Below are positions 13,854-22,383 of a stretch of 28,665 nt of DNA, piece after piece. Source of the DNA: JBNRMR01 sp050942895 (GTDB lineage: Bacteria > Bacillota > Clostridia > Christensenellales > UBA1750); contig JBMNOE010000028.1 of NCBI GenBank assembly GCA_050942895.1, forward strand, positions 1 to 28,665. The letters run 5' to 3'. The translations under genes and the position numbers were made by a program. A model generated the notes under the pieces. It was not told the DNA's origin, made no database searches, and saw only the letters and a program-made list of their open reading frames with translations. The first letter of the stretch is position 1. Each line of letters opens with the position of its first letter.

Positions 13854-15799
13854 TCAAACGCACCCCCTATTGAACTGATGAAACCTCCCTGGCCCGCCGA
13901 TGCCCGGTTGGCCGTGACAATGAAATTAAAAGCGTTGCCGTTTACAGCCGTTTCATTTGCGAAAACATAGTTGAACCCGTTCAGCACGTTTAGCGTTATG
14001 TCCTCCCACGCGGGGGAAGGGTCTAAGGCGTTGTTGGTCACAAGCACCTGGAAGTCCGCGCCGGGGGGGATGCTCCGTGCGATGCTGAGCACCATCTTTT
14101 GGATAGTATCGTCAGCGTCCAGCGGCTCCGAGAGGGTTATCATGCAGCTATAAACAGCCTTCGTGAATGTCAATGTATGCGATACGCTTTTTCCCTTCGC
14201 ATCCGTTGCCGTTATTTTTAACGTATGATTCCCGTTCAGCAGCTTCATGAAAAAAAGCCCGGTTATATCAAATGTGTTTTCTGCGTCAAGAACCGCTGAA
14301 TAACTGCGCTTTTCCACGCCATCCAAAGTTTCGGTTACCGTCACTGCGTCCCCGTCGGGGTCGTTCACTGTGTAGGGTATAGTAAATCCCTCATCCTTCA
14401 CGCCAATGTCGCCATGCGCGCAGGTGATAACGGGCGGCTTGTTGTTATCCACGACCCTTAAGGGGCTTGTAGCATAGCCGGATTCATCGCCGTAGCTATC
14501 ATATGCCTTCACCCGGTACTGGACGGTTTCCCAGCCCAGGGTGATGCTATCTGCGTAGGTCAGCGCAAGTCCCTGGTATATCTGCGCCCATGTGCCCCCA
14601 TCAATAGATCGTTCAAGCCTGTATCCTTGCAGGTTGCCGTCCGGATCGGAAGATGCTGACCATGCTATCATCAGGCTGCCGCCGCCCATCACGGATAAGG
14701 GCACAGTGATGCTGGGCGGTGCGGAGGGCGCGGCGTTGTTGATTACTGTTTGCGTTGCACTGGTATACCAAATGCTGGTTAGTCCCTCGGTGTCATATGC
14801 CCGGACGCGGTACTGAACCGCACCTGTAAGCCCCATCTGCAAGAAATCCATTGTCTGGGCCGCGCTGCCCTGGTATATCTGCGTCCAAGCGCTGCCGCTG
14901 TCCACAGTTCTTTCCAGATAGTAGCCCTGCATGTTGCCATCGGGGTCAGAGGCACCAGACCATGAGATTGGGAAGGATTGGCCGCCCCTGATGGTATCAG
15001 GGAAAGAGAAGCTTGTAGGAGGGTTGGGCGCAGTGTTCAGCCCACGTTCCACGACGACGCCCCCGGTATAGCCATCTCCGCCATTGCCACCAGCCTGATT
15101 ATGTGCCCCTCCGCCGCCGCCTCCAGCCCCGCGTCCAAGCGCTGTGGATGGCCCTGTTGAAACACCGATTGCGTCGGCACCGCGCTCACCGGGATTGCCA
15201 CTGCTCGTTGATGGTACATAGCTACCATAGCTTCCTCCACGCGCGGCACTGTTGCTGCTTGTTTGCCCCATATATTTTGATGCGGAAATTGCTCTCCCGC
15301 CGTAACCGCCATAGCCACCGATATGGACTAATCCTTCTATTGCGTTAGTATATGCCTCGCCGATTGCTCCAGTTGTTCCGTTGGAGCTGCCCGCGCCGCC
15401 TATGCCGCCTGAGCCTTGTGCGCTTAACGTAGCGGCCCCGCCATTGTTTCCATTTGCACCAGCATCGGACTGCAAACTGCCAGATTGTGCATTATTATTA
15501 TACGAAATTGACGCCCGACCGGACGAATAAGTGATGGTTACCGTTTCACCCGCCAAAAGAAAAAGACTAACAGCGTTATAATAACCAGAGCCGCCGCCAC
15601 CACCGCCGCCGCCGCCGCGATAATTGCCAGTGTTTCTTCCGGCTCCGCCCTTACCGCCGTTGCCGCCGCGTCCTATAACATGCAGCCTGTACCAGCCACT
15701 CGCGGGGGCGGTAAAAGTTGCGTTTGAAATGTATGTCGCCAGCCACTCGAAACTGTTGTTATCTGGCGGCACTGTAGGCCATTGTATGGGCATTGTCAT
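13850..15799 (-). CDS. Glycine-rich tail fibre/adhesin with two Fn3-like repeats
   Basis: The 649-residue protein is probably the receptor-binding or host-adhesion fibre. Residues about 30-255 are very glycine-rich, with a run of nine glycines near 62-70, and resemble glycine-rich domains of phage tip adhesins. Two similar Fn3-like repeats follow (each with SFPISWSGASDPDGN or MIAWSASSDPDGNLQGY, then YRVRAYD or YRVKAYD), then an Ig/cadherin-like segment (PPVITCAHGDIG, NDPDGDAVTVTE). The last 110 residues (PPGADFQVLVTNNALDPSPAWEDITL) form a C-terminal domain I recognise from phage tail proteins but cannot name. The ATG at 15799 has AAGGGAG five bases upstream. The two Fn3 repeats look like an internal duplication. 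Confidence 0.8.
   Translation of the reverse strand: MTMPIQWPTVPPDNNSFEWLATYISNATFTAPASGWYRLHVIGRGGNGGKGGAGRNTGNYRGGGGGGGGGSGYYNAVSLFLLAGETVTITYSSGRASISYNNNAQSGSLQSDAGANGNNGGAATLSAQGSGGIGGAGSSNGTTGAIGEAYTNAIEGLVHIGGYGGYGGRAISASKYMGQTSSNSAARGGSYGSYVPSTSSGNPGERGADAIGVSTGPSTALGRGAGGGGGGAHNQAGGNGGDGYTGGVVVERGLNTAPNPPTSFSFPDTIRGGQSFPISWSGASDPDGNMQGYYLERTVDSGSAWTQIYQGSAAQTMDFLQMGLTGAVQYRVRAYDTEGLTSIWYTSATQTVINNAAPSAPPSITVPLSVMGGGSLMIAWSASSDPDGNLQGYRLERSIDGGTWAQIYQGLALTYADSITLGWETVQYRVKAYDSYGDESGYATSPLRVVDNNKPPVITCAHGDIGVKDEGFTIPYTVNDPDGDAVTVTETLDGVEKRSYSAVLDAENTFDITGLFFMKLLNGNHTLKITATDAKGKSVSHTLTFTKAVYSCMITLSEPLDADDTIQKMVLSIARSIPPGADFQVLVTNNALDPSPAWEDITLNVLNGFNYVFANETAVNGNAFNFIVTANRASAGQGGFISSIGGAFE
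15591..15618. repeat. GCC/CCG trinucleotide repeat coding for polyglycine
   Basis: About nine GCC-type triplets in a row, with one or two CAC variants, encode the polyglycine run of the fibre. Slippage here would change glycine number without shifting the frame, so fibre length could vary between strains. Assembly or sequencing errors are also likely at such a site. Confidence 0.75.
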
Positions 15800-15817
15800 A
15801 AAACTCCCTTCTTTTAC

Positions 15818-16549
15818 CTAAAACTCAATCCGCGCAAGCGGCGCGTTCCAAACTCCTTCGACTATAACGCCGTCCAGATCCTCAAACGTAACCAAGAACG
15901 GGTTGGAAGAAATGTCGTTTATCAGCATATCCTCCAACCTGCCAACGCGCCCGCCCAGCAGCGATATCTGGTTGCGTATGTCCGGGTGCGCCTGCGGGTC
16001 TGTGTTGTGGGCATCGATCTGCTTTTGCGATTCCACTAGAAACAGCGGCAAAACTACCGTAATGCAGTATGCGCTTACGTCCTCAGCGGTCATGAAGGCC
16101 AGCGGCGGGTAGGATATAACCACTTCCAGCTCATCGGTTAGAACGATCGACACCGGGAAGCGGCGGATATCCACAGCGCCGTCCTGATAGGCAGTCACAT
16201 ACTGCGGGTAATCGCCCAAGGTGGCGTAGTATAGCAGCACCTCTCCCTCGTCAGGATCGAGGGCATATATGCCAAATTCGTATATCCAGATCCCTTCGCC
16301 CAGGCCGCCGTTTAAATCGCTGCGGTATTCCACCACGAAGGACAGCGTAGAGCCGTCCACAAGGGGCTCTGTCGAGGTTGCTAGGGCGACGGGTGAAATC
16401 ATATCGATTAGCGTTGCTGGGTCTATATCGTCAGCCACACGCCCGCTACCAACCATCACGCGGGTTATTTCCAGCTTCGGGCTGTTGCCAGCCACAAGCT
16501 TGGCCATTAGGGAAAACCCTTTGGCCGTTATCGTAAAACCATAGCTCAA
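15818..16549 (-). CDS. Phage tail fibre/collar-type protein
   Basis: The 243-residue protein begins SYGFTITAKGFSLMAKLVAGNSPKLEITRVMVGSGR, which is typical of the N-terminal domain of myophage tail fibres that attaches to the baseplate (DUF3751-like). The middle has WIYEFGIYALDPDEGEVLLYYATLGDYPQY, also usual for that family. It follows gpI in the order expected for P2-like tails, so it is probably the baseplate-proximal part of the fibre. The start is a TTG at 16549 with a perfect AAGGAGG seven bases upstream. The C-terminal part (about 150-243) is short for a complete fibre; the receptor-binding part is probably in the next gene. Confidence 0.8.
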   Translation of the reverse strand: MSYGFTITAKGFSLMAKLVAGNSPKLEITRVMVGSGRVADDIDPATLIDMISPVALATSTEPLVDGSTLSFVVEYRSDLNGGLGEGIWIYEFGIYALDPDEGEVLLYYATLGDYPQYVTAYQDGAVDIRRFPVSIVLTDELEVVISYPPLAFMTAEDVSAYCITVVLPLFLVESQKQIDAHNTDPQAHPDIRNQISLLGGRVGRLEDMLINDISSNPFLVTFEDLDGVIVEGVWNAPLARIEF

Positions 16550-16561
16550 TTTATTACCTCC

Positions 16562-17212
16562 TTACTCCTGCGCCTGCGGCAGCTTTGACCGCGTGACGCT
16601 CCATAGCTTCGGTACCGCCCTGATAGCTTTGCGCGACGCGTACTCCCAGACGATCTGCGGCAGCGTTGTGGACGAAATTGCGGGATAGGCCACGCCCACC
16701 ATCTGCAGATTACCTGACATCGGGGCAAAATTGATGATGATAGCATCTAGCCACGCACTTTTACGCTTGATGATTTCAAGAATTTCAAGGAATTCCTCAA
16801 TATCTGAACGTTCAAGCTCGTAATTATCGCTGATGATCCTGAACCTGTGATGCTCGCCGCCATATTCAAACCATTCTTCGATACTCCCGGCGCCGAAGTA
16901 AATTTTAAGCACGGTTTCCACGGCCCATTTCGTGCCAAGGCGGGAATGCACCAAATCAGATGTTTTGATTAATGCTCGCTTTGTGGAGATATCCTTCGCA
17001 AGGTAATACCATTCGATATTTAATTCCCAGGCCAGCTCGTCCAGCTCGCTTTCGGGCATATGATCGATGCGGTTCCAAGTTTTTAAAAGCTCCGCTTTGG
17101 CCGCCAAAATGCGGGTTAGCGGATTAGTGCTGCTGGCGAAACCTTTTATTGCATCGTCATCCCGCATGAACTGCGGCAAAAGCCTGATAATATCTGCTTC
17201 TTTTAGCCTCAT
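16562..17212 (-). CDS. Tail protein I (P2 gpI-like baseplate component)
   Basis: The 216-residue protein starts MRLKEADIIRLLPQFMRDDDAIKGFA and includes DELAWELNIEWYYLAKDISTKRALI and RLGTKWAVETVLKIYFG, which match the P2 tail protein I family. These proteins sit at the edge of the baseplate and link it to tail fibres. It overlaps gpJ by four bases (ATGA) and is followed after 12 bases by the fibre gene, the standard J-I-H order. The frame is intact. Confidence 0.9.
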   Translation of the reverse strand: MRLKEADIIRLLPQFMRDDDAIKGFASSTNPLTRILAAKAELLKTWNRIDHMPESELDELAWELNIEWYYLAKDISTKRALIKTSDLVHSRLGTKWAVETVLKIYFGAGSIEEWFEYGGEHHRFRIISDNYELERSDIEEFLEILEIIKRKSAWLDAIIINFAPMSGNLQMVGVAYPAISSTTLPQIVWEYASRKAIRAVPKLWSVTRSKLPQAQE

Positions 17213-18375
17213 TCGCTCACCACCTCATGGCTGACGGTGATCACACCGGAAAAGCTGGCGATTGAAAGGCCGTCCACAACCTGGAAGGCAGGTTTTACCA
17301 CGTCCATCCGCAAAGCCCCGCCTGTTCCGGGCGTTAAGACGAAACGGCGGAGCTGGTCGGGGTTTATGTCCCTGCCCATCGCACCGGCCTGCCAGTCAAT
17401 ATACTTTGCGATTGCGCCACCTTCGCCTTCTATGGCTTCCACAGCGGCGGTTTCGCTTTCCGTTGTGACATAATATTTAAACTCAATTTCAAAGGGCACA
17501 AGCGAAGGGGCTTGCACCTGCACATAATCAGTTAGCGGTCGCACTTCGAAGGCGTTGCAGGCTTCTAGAATCTGATCCAACACATCCTGGCTGGGCGGCT
17601 GCCTGTCCCGCATGAGCGGCACTAAAAGCACATGCCCCGGCTCCGGGGAGGCTACGCTGACACTGGCGATATTGGGATTGGCCGTTCGGGCATGGTATTC
17701 ATACGACCGCTCAGGGCCGGCTGTTGAGAGCTTCGCCGCCGAAATGCGGATGCGTTCGCGGTAGTTTGAGTCGCCCGTTTCGTCATAGGGCTCACCATCA
17801 TCGCCTCCGGAAGTTTCGTTCAAATTCGCCACACTGGATATATAGGGGATCATGTCAACCAGCGTGCCGATAGCCCCCACCGGCAGGCCGTTATAGATCA
17901 TCCCCGTGCCTGCGCTTTCGGCCAGGATATCGACAAAAAGCGATCCGGACTGCAAGACCGCCGCTTCCGCTGTGGAAAAATAGATTGCGCCATCAGGGGT
18001 TAACCGCGTGCCCTGGGGAATCACGATATTTTGAAAGCGCGGGGCCGACACAGTGAAGCGCATAATTGTGCTTGCGGGGCTTCCGGAAAGTCTGGACGCA
18101 TTGGTTCTTTCCCCCAATGCGTCCAGCACATTCCCGCGCGCATAGCGAAGCATCTTTTGCCGGGCAGCATCGTCCACCAGGCTGTAAACGCTAACAAAAA
18201 GTGCTGCCAGAGCCTCTGCGTATATGCGCCGCTCATCGCCGGGGTAAAGCGGCTCTTTTACGCTTTTTTCAAGGTCTTTTATTATCTGGCTATATATCTT
18301 GGCTGAATCCGTTTCATTAAAATGAACGGTATCAAAATCCGGGTATGCCGACAAATCGGGCAAGAAGTCGCTCAT
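17209..18375 (-). CDS. Baseplate J-like protein (P2 gpJ/T4 gp6 family)
   Basis: The 388-residue protein has the gpJ-like features: an N-terminal part with DERRIYAEALAALFVSVYSLVDDAARQKMLRYARGNVLDALGERTNA, then GTRLTPDGAIYFSTAEAA, and the central AESAGTGMIYNGLPVGAIGTLVD typical of gp6/gpJ wedge proteins. It forms the ring around the baseplate hub that controls sheath contraction. It overlaps gpW by four bases upstream and gpI by four bases downstream. All parts of the family seem present. Confidence 0.92.
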   Translation of the reverse strand: MSDFLPDLSAYPDFDTVHFNETDSAKIYSQIIKDLEKSVKEPLYPGDERRIYAEALAALFVSVYSLVDDAARQKMLRYARGNVLDALGERTNASRLSGSPASTIMRFTVSAPRFQNIVIPQGTRLTPDGAIYFSTAEAAVLQSGSLFVDILAESAGTGMIYNGLPVGAIGTLVDMIPYISSVANLNETSGGDDGEPYDETGDSNYRERIRISAAKLSTAGPERSYEYHARTANPNIASVSVASPEPGHVLLVPLMRDRQPPSQDVLDQILEACNAFEVRPLTDYVQVQAPSLVPFEIEFKYYVTTESETAAVEAIEGEGGAIAKYIDWQAGAMGRDINPDQLRRFVLTPGTGGALRMDVVKPAFQVVDGLSIASFSGVITVSHEVVSE

Positions 18376-18665
18376 GCTTTCTCCCTCCTTCCCGCTGGAT
18401 TGATATCAAAATTCGCGCCTAGCTCAAAGCCGCCTATCTTCGCTTCAAGGGCTTTTAGGTCTATCCCGTCGAAGCTTGCGCGGGGTTCATACGTGCCCAC
18501 CAACCAGCGAATGTCGGCTTGCAGGCTGTTCTTGATGGTTGAGCTTGGAGCGTCTATGATGCGGCTATCCAGCCCTTTTATCCGCTCATACGGCACCTCG
18601 CCGCGAACTGTCATCAGCAAATTGTTTACGCAGACTTCCGGTCTGCCGTTTCCGCTGCTTCGCAC
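18372..18665 (-). CDS. Baseplate wedge protein gp25/gpW-like
   Basis: The 97-residue protein contains VNNLLMTVRGEVPYERIKGLDSRIID and ends close to NFDINPAGRREKA. Its size, the GEVPYERIKG motif and its place just before gpJ match the GPW/gp25 family, which starts sheath assembly at the baseplate. It begins with GTG at 18665, with AAAGGGTG five bases upstream. The stop overlaps the gpJ start. Confidence 0.8.
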   Translation of the reverse strand: MRSSGNGRPEVCVNNLLMTVRGEVPYERIKGLDSRIIDAPSSTIKNSLQADIRWLVGTYEPRASFDGIDLKALEAKIGGFELGANFDINPAGRREKA

Positions 18666-18682
18666 GCTATCACCCTTTCTTA

Positions 18683-19228
18683 TTATTTTTGCTCGGGCTT
18701 CATGGATGCCTTGTCCGCCGCGCTTGCACCCACGCCAGCTGCAGAGGTAGTACCCAGCTCGCTGTAGGTTGACGCTCCGGCTATTCCCGGTGCGCCCAGC
18801 CGGGAGGACTTGCCTTTCTGCTTGCCCTTGGCTTCTTCTTCCGCATCTTCCACAAGATTAATAGTCAGCTTTGCAAGCCTGATGCGCCCCATGTCGTCTA
18901 TGCGGGTGCCGGATATTTTCACTTCTTCCAAATAAAACTTATCGGCGCCAAATTGCTGGCCGCCCAAAACAAAAGGCCCCGATTCCCCCACCAAATCTGC
19001 CCATGAATCGATTTCCCCTTGAACATCCGCGCCAACACTGTCACTGATAAATGTGTCAAAAGTTAGCTTTTGCAGCTCCATCTTGCGGAAATTTGCGGAT
19101 GGCTTGCCCGCCTCGTCGTTATTGGTGTCGGCTTTAAGCTTGAAAGCCGTGGTCAAGTTTTGCAGGGCAACAACCCTGCTTGGGCTCACCTCCCACTGCT
19201 TTCCCTGCCACATAGCCATTACAGCCAT
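18683..19228 (-). CDS. Phage tail protein of unknown function
   Basis: This 181-residue protein lies between the spike gene and gpW. I do not recognise the family with certainty. About 130 residues look like a folded domain (KLTFDTFISDSVGADVQGEIDSW, FYLEEVKISGTRIDDMGRIRLAKLTINLVED). The tail is rich in lysine, alanine, serine and glycine and is probably disordered (about 135-181). The domain has a beta-sandwich look similar to baseplate or tail-terminator (gpU-like) proteins, but that is only a guess from pattern and place. An AAAGGTGG site lies seven bases upstream of the ATG at 19228; the ATGs at 19219 and 19213 are possible alternatives. Confidence 0.75.
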   Translation of the reverse strand: MAVMAMWQGKQWEVSPSRVVALQNLTTAFKLKADTNNDEAGKPSANFRKMELQKLTFDTFISDSVGADVQGEIDSWADLVGESGPFVLGGQQFGADKFYLEEVKISGTRIDDMGRIRLAKLTINLVEDAEEEAKGKQKGKSSRLGAPGIAGASTYSELGTTSAAGVGASAADKASMKPEQK

Positions 19229-19252
19229 TTTCCCGCCACCTTTCCTTTTGTT

Positions 19253-19639
19253 TTAAAATGGCCCGCTGGTCGTGCCGCCTTCGCTATCGGTGTGGGCGTG
19301 GCCGTTATAGCTGCCAACAGATGCCGATGCATAGTCAACCGATTTTATATTGCCTAGCACCTCCACGTCCCCCGGCACCATGCCAGGCCAGTTTCCGTCC
19401 ATGCGGGATAGTATAACGCCGCTGCCGTCTTCAAAAAGCGCAAAGGCTATATCCGTTCCCGGCGCAAGCTGGCCCATTTCACCGCGCAGCCACCAGGGGA
19501 TTGTGATGGGCGCAGTCACAACGCCGTCGGCGTTTGATGGCAGCACCTTCGCCCTGGTCATATCGCCGTTGCGGTCGACAGGCCCTTCTTGTGAAGATAC
19601 CTTGCCCTTTTGGATCATCATTTGTGATGTGTCCTGCAT
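19253..19639 (-). CDS. Baseplate spike protein, gpV-like
   Basis: The 128-residue protein has an OB-fold style start (IQKGKVSSQEGPVDRNGDMTRAKVL), a middle with TIPWWLRGEMGQLAPGTDIAFALFEDGSGVIL, and a C-terminal HAHTDSEGGTTSGPF. This layout fits short gpV-type central spikes that pierce the cell surface. Larger relatives have longer beta-helix tips. It lies just after gpD-like and before the unknown tail protein. The ATG at 19639 is preceded by AAAGGAGGGGG. Confidence 0.8.
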   Translation of the reverse strand: MQDTSQMMIQKGKVSSQEGPVDRNGDMTRAKVLPSNADGVVTAPITIPWWLRGEMGQLAPGTDIAFALFEDGSGVILSRMDGNWPGMVPGDVEVLGNIKSVDYASASVGSYNGHAHTDSEGGTTSGPF

Positions 19640-19650
19640 TGCCCCCTCCT

Positions 19651-20568
19651 TTAGTAGCCCTCAAGGGGCTTTCTGAAAAACAGCTTTGTTTTTTCCCGGC
19701 TATAATCGTGCCGAATCCGTGTGATGAAGCATTGCCCATCCCATGATTTTTCGCCATGGGTTTCAAGGTTTGCCACGCTGCCGGCGGCATACTCCGATTT
19801 CAGCGGCAACCAGATCGTGCCTGCGGTCATATCCTTATTGGCGCTTCTAAGCAAGCCCTTCGCGAAGCGGTTCGCCTCGGCCTGATTGCTGATATTTAGC
19901 TGCAACACCCGGCGCAGTTTCTTATCGCTGTTATTGCTGGCTGAAAATTCGCCCGTGAACTTACTGTTCGCTACCTCACAGTTCCCATAGGCATAAATAA
20001 CATTATCCTGGTAGGTGAAATCCTGCACGGTGGATATTTCTATTGTGCCTGCGGCCGGCTGATTTTCCATGTACGCCTCGCCGTAGACCACAAGTTTGTT
20101 GTCGTACACCAAAAACGCGGCGCCTTCCAGCAGGCAACGCTGTTGCAAGAAAACAAAATCCGGCGTGTTGTTCTGTGCAACGTATTCATATTGCTGGTCG
20201 GAAAAACCATAGGTTTCAACCCCTAGGCCATGCCGCCCCGCAACTTCTTGAATTAGCTGGAAAAGCATCACGCTGTCCCAGCTTTTGTTGCTCTTGTCCT
20301 TAACTGTCTGGGGCGTTGAAAAGGCATGGAGCGTAACGAATCCGTTTTCCGGGATAACGCTTTCGATGTGCATCAGCCCCGTTTTCGCTTTGCCGTACTC
20401 AACAGAGATATTGTCATTCTGCTTGGGGCTCCAAATATCCCATAGCCTTTTGGTATCGTTAAAGCGCAGGTAAAGCTCATCGCTTCTACCGCCTGCGTAC
20501 ATGTCGTGATAGCAGGCGTTGACGCTGGTATCGGGGAATATGTCCTTTCCCTCATAGATAATCTTCAT
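19651..20568 (-). CDS. Baseplate hub protein, late control gpD-like
   Basis: The 305-residue protein belongs to the gpD/gp27 hub family: MKIIYEGKDIFPDTSVNACYHD at the start, LYLRFNDTKRLWDIWSPKQNDNISVEYG, and a C-terminal WDGQCFITRIRHDYSREKTKLFFRKPLEGY. The hub joins the tail tube to the central spike. I chose the ATG at 20568 because GGAGGAGGT lies eight bases upstream; the longer frame from 20619 overlaps gpX and lacks a ribosome site. It is followed after 11 bases by the spike gene. Confidence 0.85.
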   Translation of the reverse strand: MKIIYEGKDIFPDTSVNACYHDMYAGGRSDELYLRFNDTKRLWDIWSPKQNDNISVEYGKAKTGLMHIESVIPENGFVTLHAFSTPQTVKDKSNKSWDSVMLFQLIQEVAGRHGLGVETYGFSDQQYEYVAQNNTPDFVFLQQRCLLEGAAFLVYDNKLVVYGEAYMENQPAAGTIEISTVQDFTYQDNVIYAYGNCEVANSKFTGEFSASNNSDKKLRRVLQLNISNQAEANRFAKGLLRSANKDMTAGTIWLPLKSEYAAGSVANLETHGEKSWDGQCFITRIRHDYSREKTKLFFRKPLEGY

Positions 20569-20572
20569 GCGC

Positions 20573-20797
20573 CTACCTCCTCCAGGGTGGCAGGGTGTCC
20601 ACAGTTTCAACCGCTTCAAGGATGGGGATTGACAGCTTCACGCCTGCGTCGAATATGATCACATCGCAGTGATCAGGGTTTGCGGCGATGATGTAGCTGG
20701 CCATTCGCTCTTCGCTGTAAAAATACAATGCGATGGCGTCAAACATATCACCCTGCCGGGTGAGGTATTCGCTACGCCCAACTTCCTTCTGGCTCAT
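20573..20797 (-). CDS. Tail protein X (gpX-like, LysM-type)
   Basis: The 74-residue protein reads SEYLTRQGDMFDAIALYFYSEER, continues with IIAANPDHCDVIIFDAGVKLSIP and ends in DTLPPWRR. That is the usual P2 gpX tail protein, a LysM-like module placed between the tape measure and the hub. Its start overlaps the tape measure end by 26 bases, and the hub gene start follows after 5 bases. The frame is intact. Confidence 0.88.
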   Translation of the reverse strand: MSQKEVGRSEYLTRQGDMFDAIALYFYSEERMASYIIAANPDHCDVIIFDAGVKLSIPILEAVETVDTLPPWRR

Positions 20798-22382
20798 AGC
20801 TGCCCGCCCCCTTTCGTTTGAAATATTCGTCTATTAGATCATAAAATTCCGGCATATATTCCTTTAGCGCTTCGATTATTTTCATGGGATCGTCGTCGCC
20901 CTCCACGGTGATCTGCGGTGAGAAGGTAATACCGTCGATCTGATACACCGTTGTGGCGTTGTTTGATGTGGAGGATGAAAGAATGTCGCCATCGACAGCG
21001 CCAAGCATCTGCCCAGCCCGCGCCCAGTAGGATAGGTTTTGCGTCCTATATGCAGGATCGAACGACAGTACCGCTTCAGGGCCTGCTTCGCCTGCGAATG
21101 ACAGACCGTCAGTGAATCCGCCCTTTGCGAAGGTATCAATTTTGGGAATTAGGGGAATGTCGAAGCTTTTGCCGCCAACTAACGGCACCCAATCGGGAAT
21201 TGTAATGCCGTTAAGCCCGCTTATCATGTTATTTACAAGGTCTATGATGTAGTTTAGCGGGGTTGCAAGAACATTTCCAATTCCTTTAAAAAGGTTAACG
21301 AGAATATCTTTTATGTTTTGCCATGCCCCCTCCCAATTGCCCGTGAAAACGTTTTTAACAAAACTGATTAAAAGCTCGAAGTGAGTTTTAATATTGCCGA
21401 CAAACGCTATGACGAACTTAAACGCATCTGCAAACTGCCCTGATATCTTTTCCGATATCGCAGTGATTATGGGCATCAGCGGGGTTAAAATGGCATCAAT
21501 CAGTGTTGTGAAAACGCCGATCAACGGGGCAAGGCCGGAGGATATCAGGTCTATGATTGGCACAATTAGCCCTTCAATCAGCACCATGATAGGTTCCAGC
21601 AATGCCACAGCTACGTTCAGCAGGGGCAGGAACGCATCCATCAGCTTCAGCGCCATGGGCATAATTGCGTTTACAATTCGCATAAACGGGGGGATTAGTT
21701 TCGAAAGCACATTCTTGCCCAAGCTCATTATAACGGGCAATATTTCTTGAAGCACAGGAAGCAGCCCTGAGAATAAATCCTCAATTAGCGGCATGAAAAG
21801 CTCGCCTAATTCGGCAATCGCCGGCGCCATTAGTTCCATGCTCTGCGTCACAAGCGGAATGAACCTATTCAGCGAATCAAAGACGGTGTTGGCCAAAGGC
21901 CGCAGTGCAACTTCGGCGTTTTGCCTGAAAAGCTGCATTCGTTCTTCAAGATCGTAAGTGTCCTCGGCCACGCCGCCGATGGTTTCCCCGCTTCGCGCAA
22001 GCTCGGCTGCAAAATCGCCTATGGCAAAGGTTCCGTCCTTAATCGCCTTAGCCATGTCCGGCCCTGCCCGCGCGCCAAATAGCTCCGCCGCAATGGCTGC
22101 GGCTTCCGTTGCGTCTTCCGTGTTTTTTATTTGCTCGTAAAAATAGGCGAAGCCATCAGCGGCATCAATGCCCTCTTTTGACATTGTGGCAATGCTTTTC
22201 TTGAGGGCCGAAAGCATTTCATCGGTATTAACGCCCTGCTTTTCAAGGTTTCCGATCAGGGTTGATGCAGTTTCAAATGAATAGCCCACGCCTTGCAGTG
22301 TGGGGCCAAAGGATTGCATTTTACTTAAAAGGTCGGAAAAACCGATGCCTGTTGATTGGCTGACCTTAAATGCATAATCCAT
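20772..22382 (-). pseudogene. Phage tail tape measure protein, N-terminus missing
   Basis: The remaining 536 residues match the middle and end of a myophage tape measure protein. There is a PhageMin_Tail-type core (FSDLLSKMQSFGPTLQGVGYSFETAS, SMSKEGIDAADG-like loops, AELFGARAGPDMAKAI), several long hydrophobic helices at about 180-330 (LMAPAIAELGELFMPLI, ALVLMEAFLPLLNV-like stretches), and the conserved end TFAKGGFTDGLSFAGEAGPEAVLSFD. Intact proteins of this family start with about 100 to several hundred more residues. Read upstream, the frame meets a stop codon within six codons of position 22382, so the start is lost. The cut meets the first ATG of the DUF4236 gene on the other strand. The protein would not set tail length correctly even if it were made. 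Confidence 0.85.
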
Positions 22383-22383
22383 A

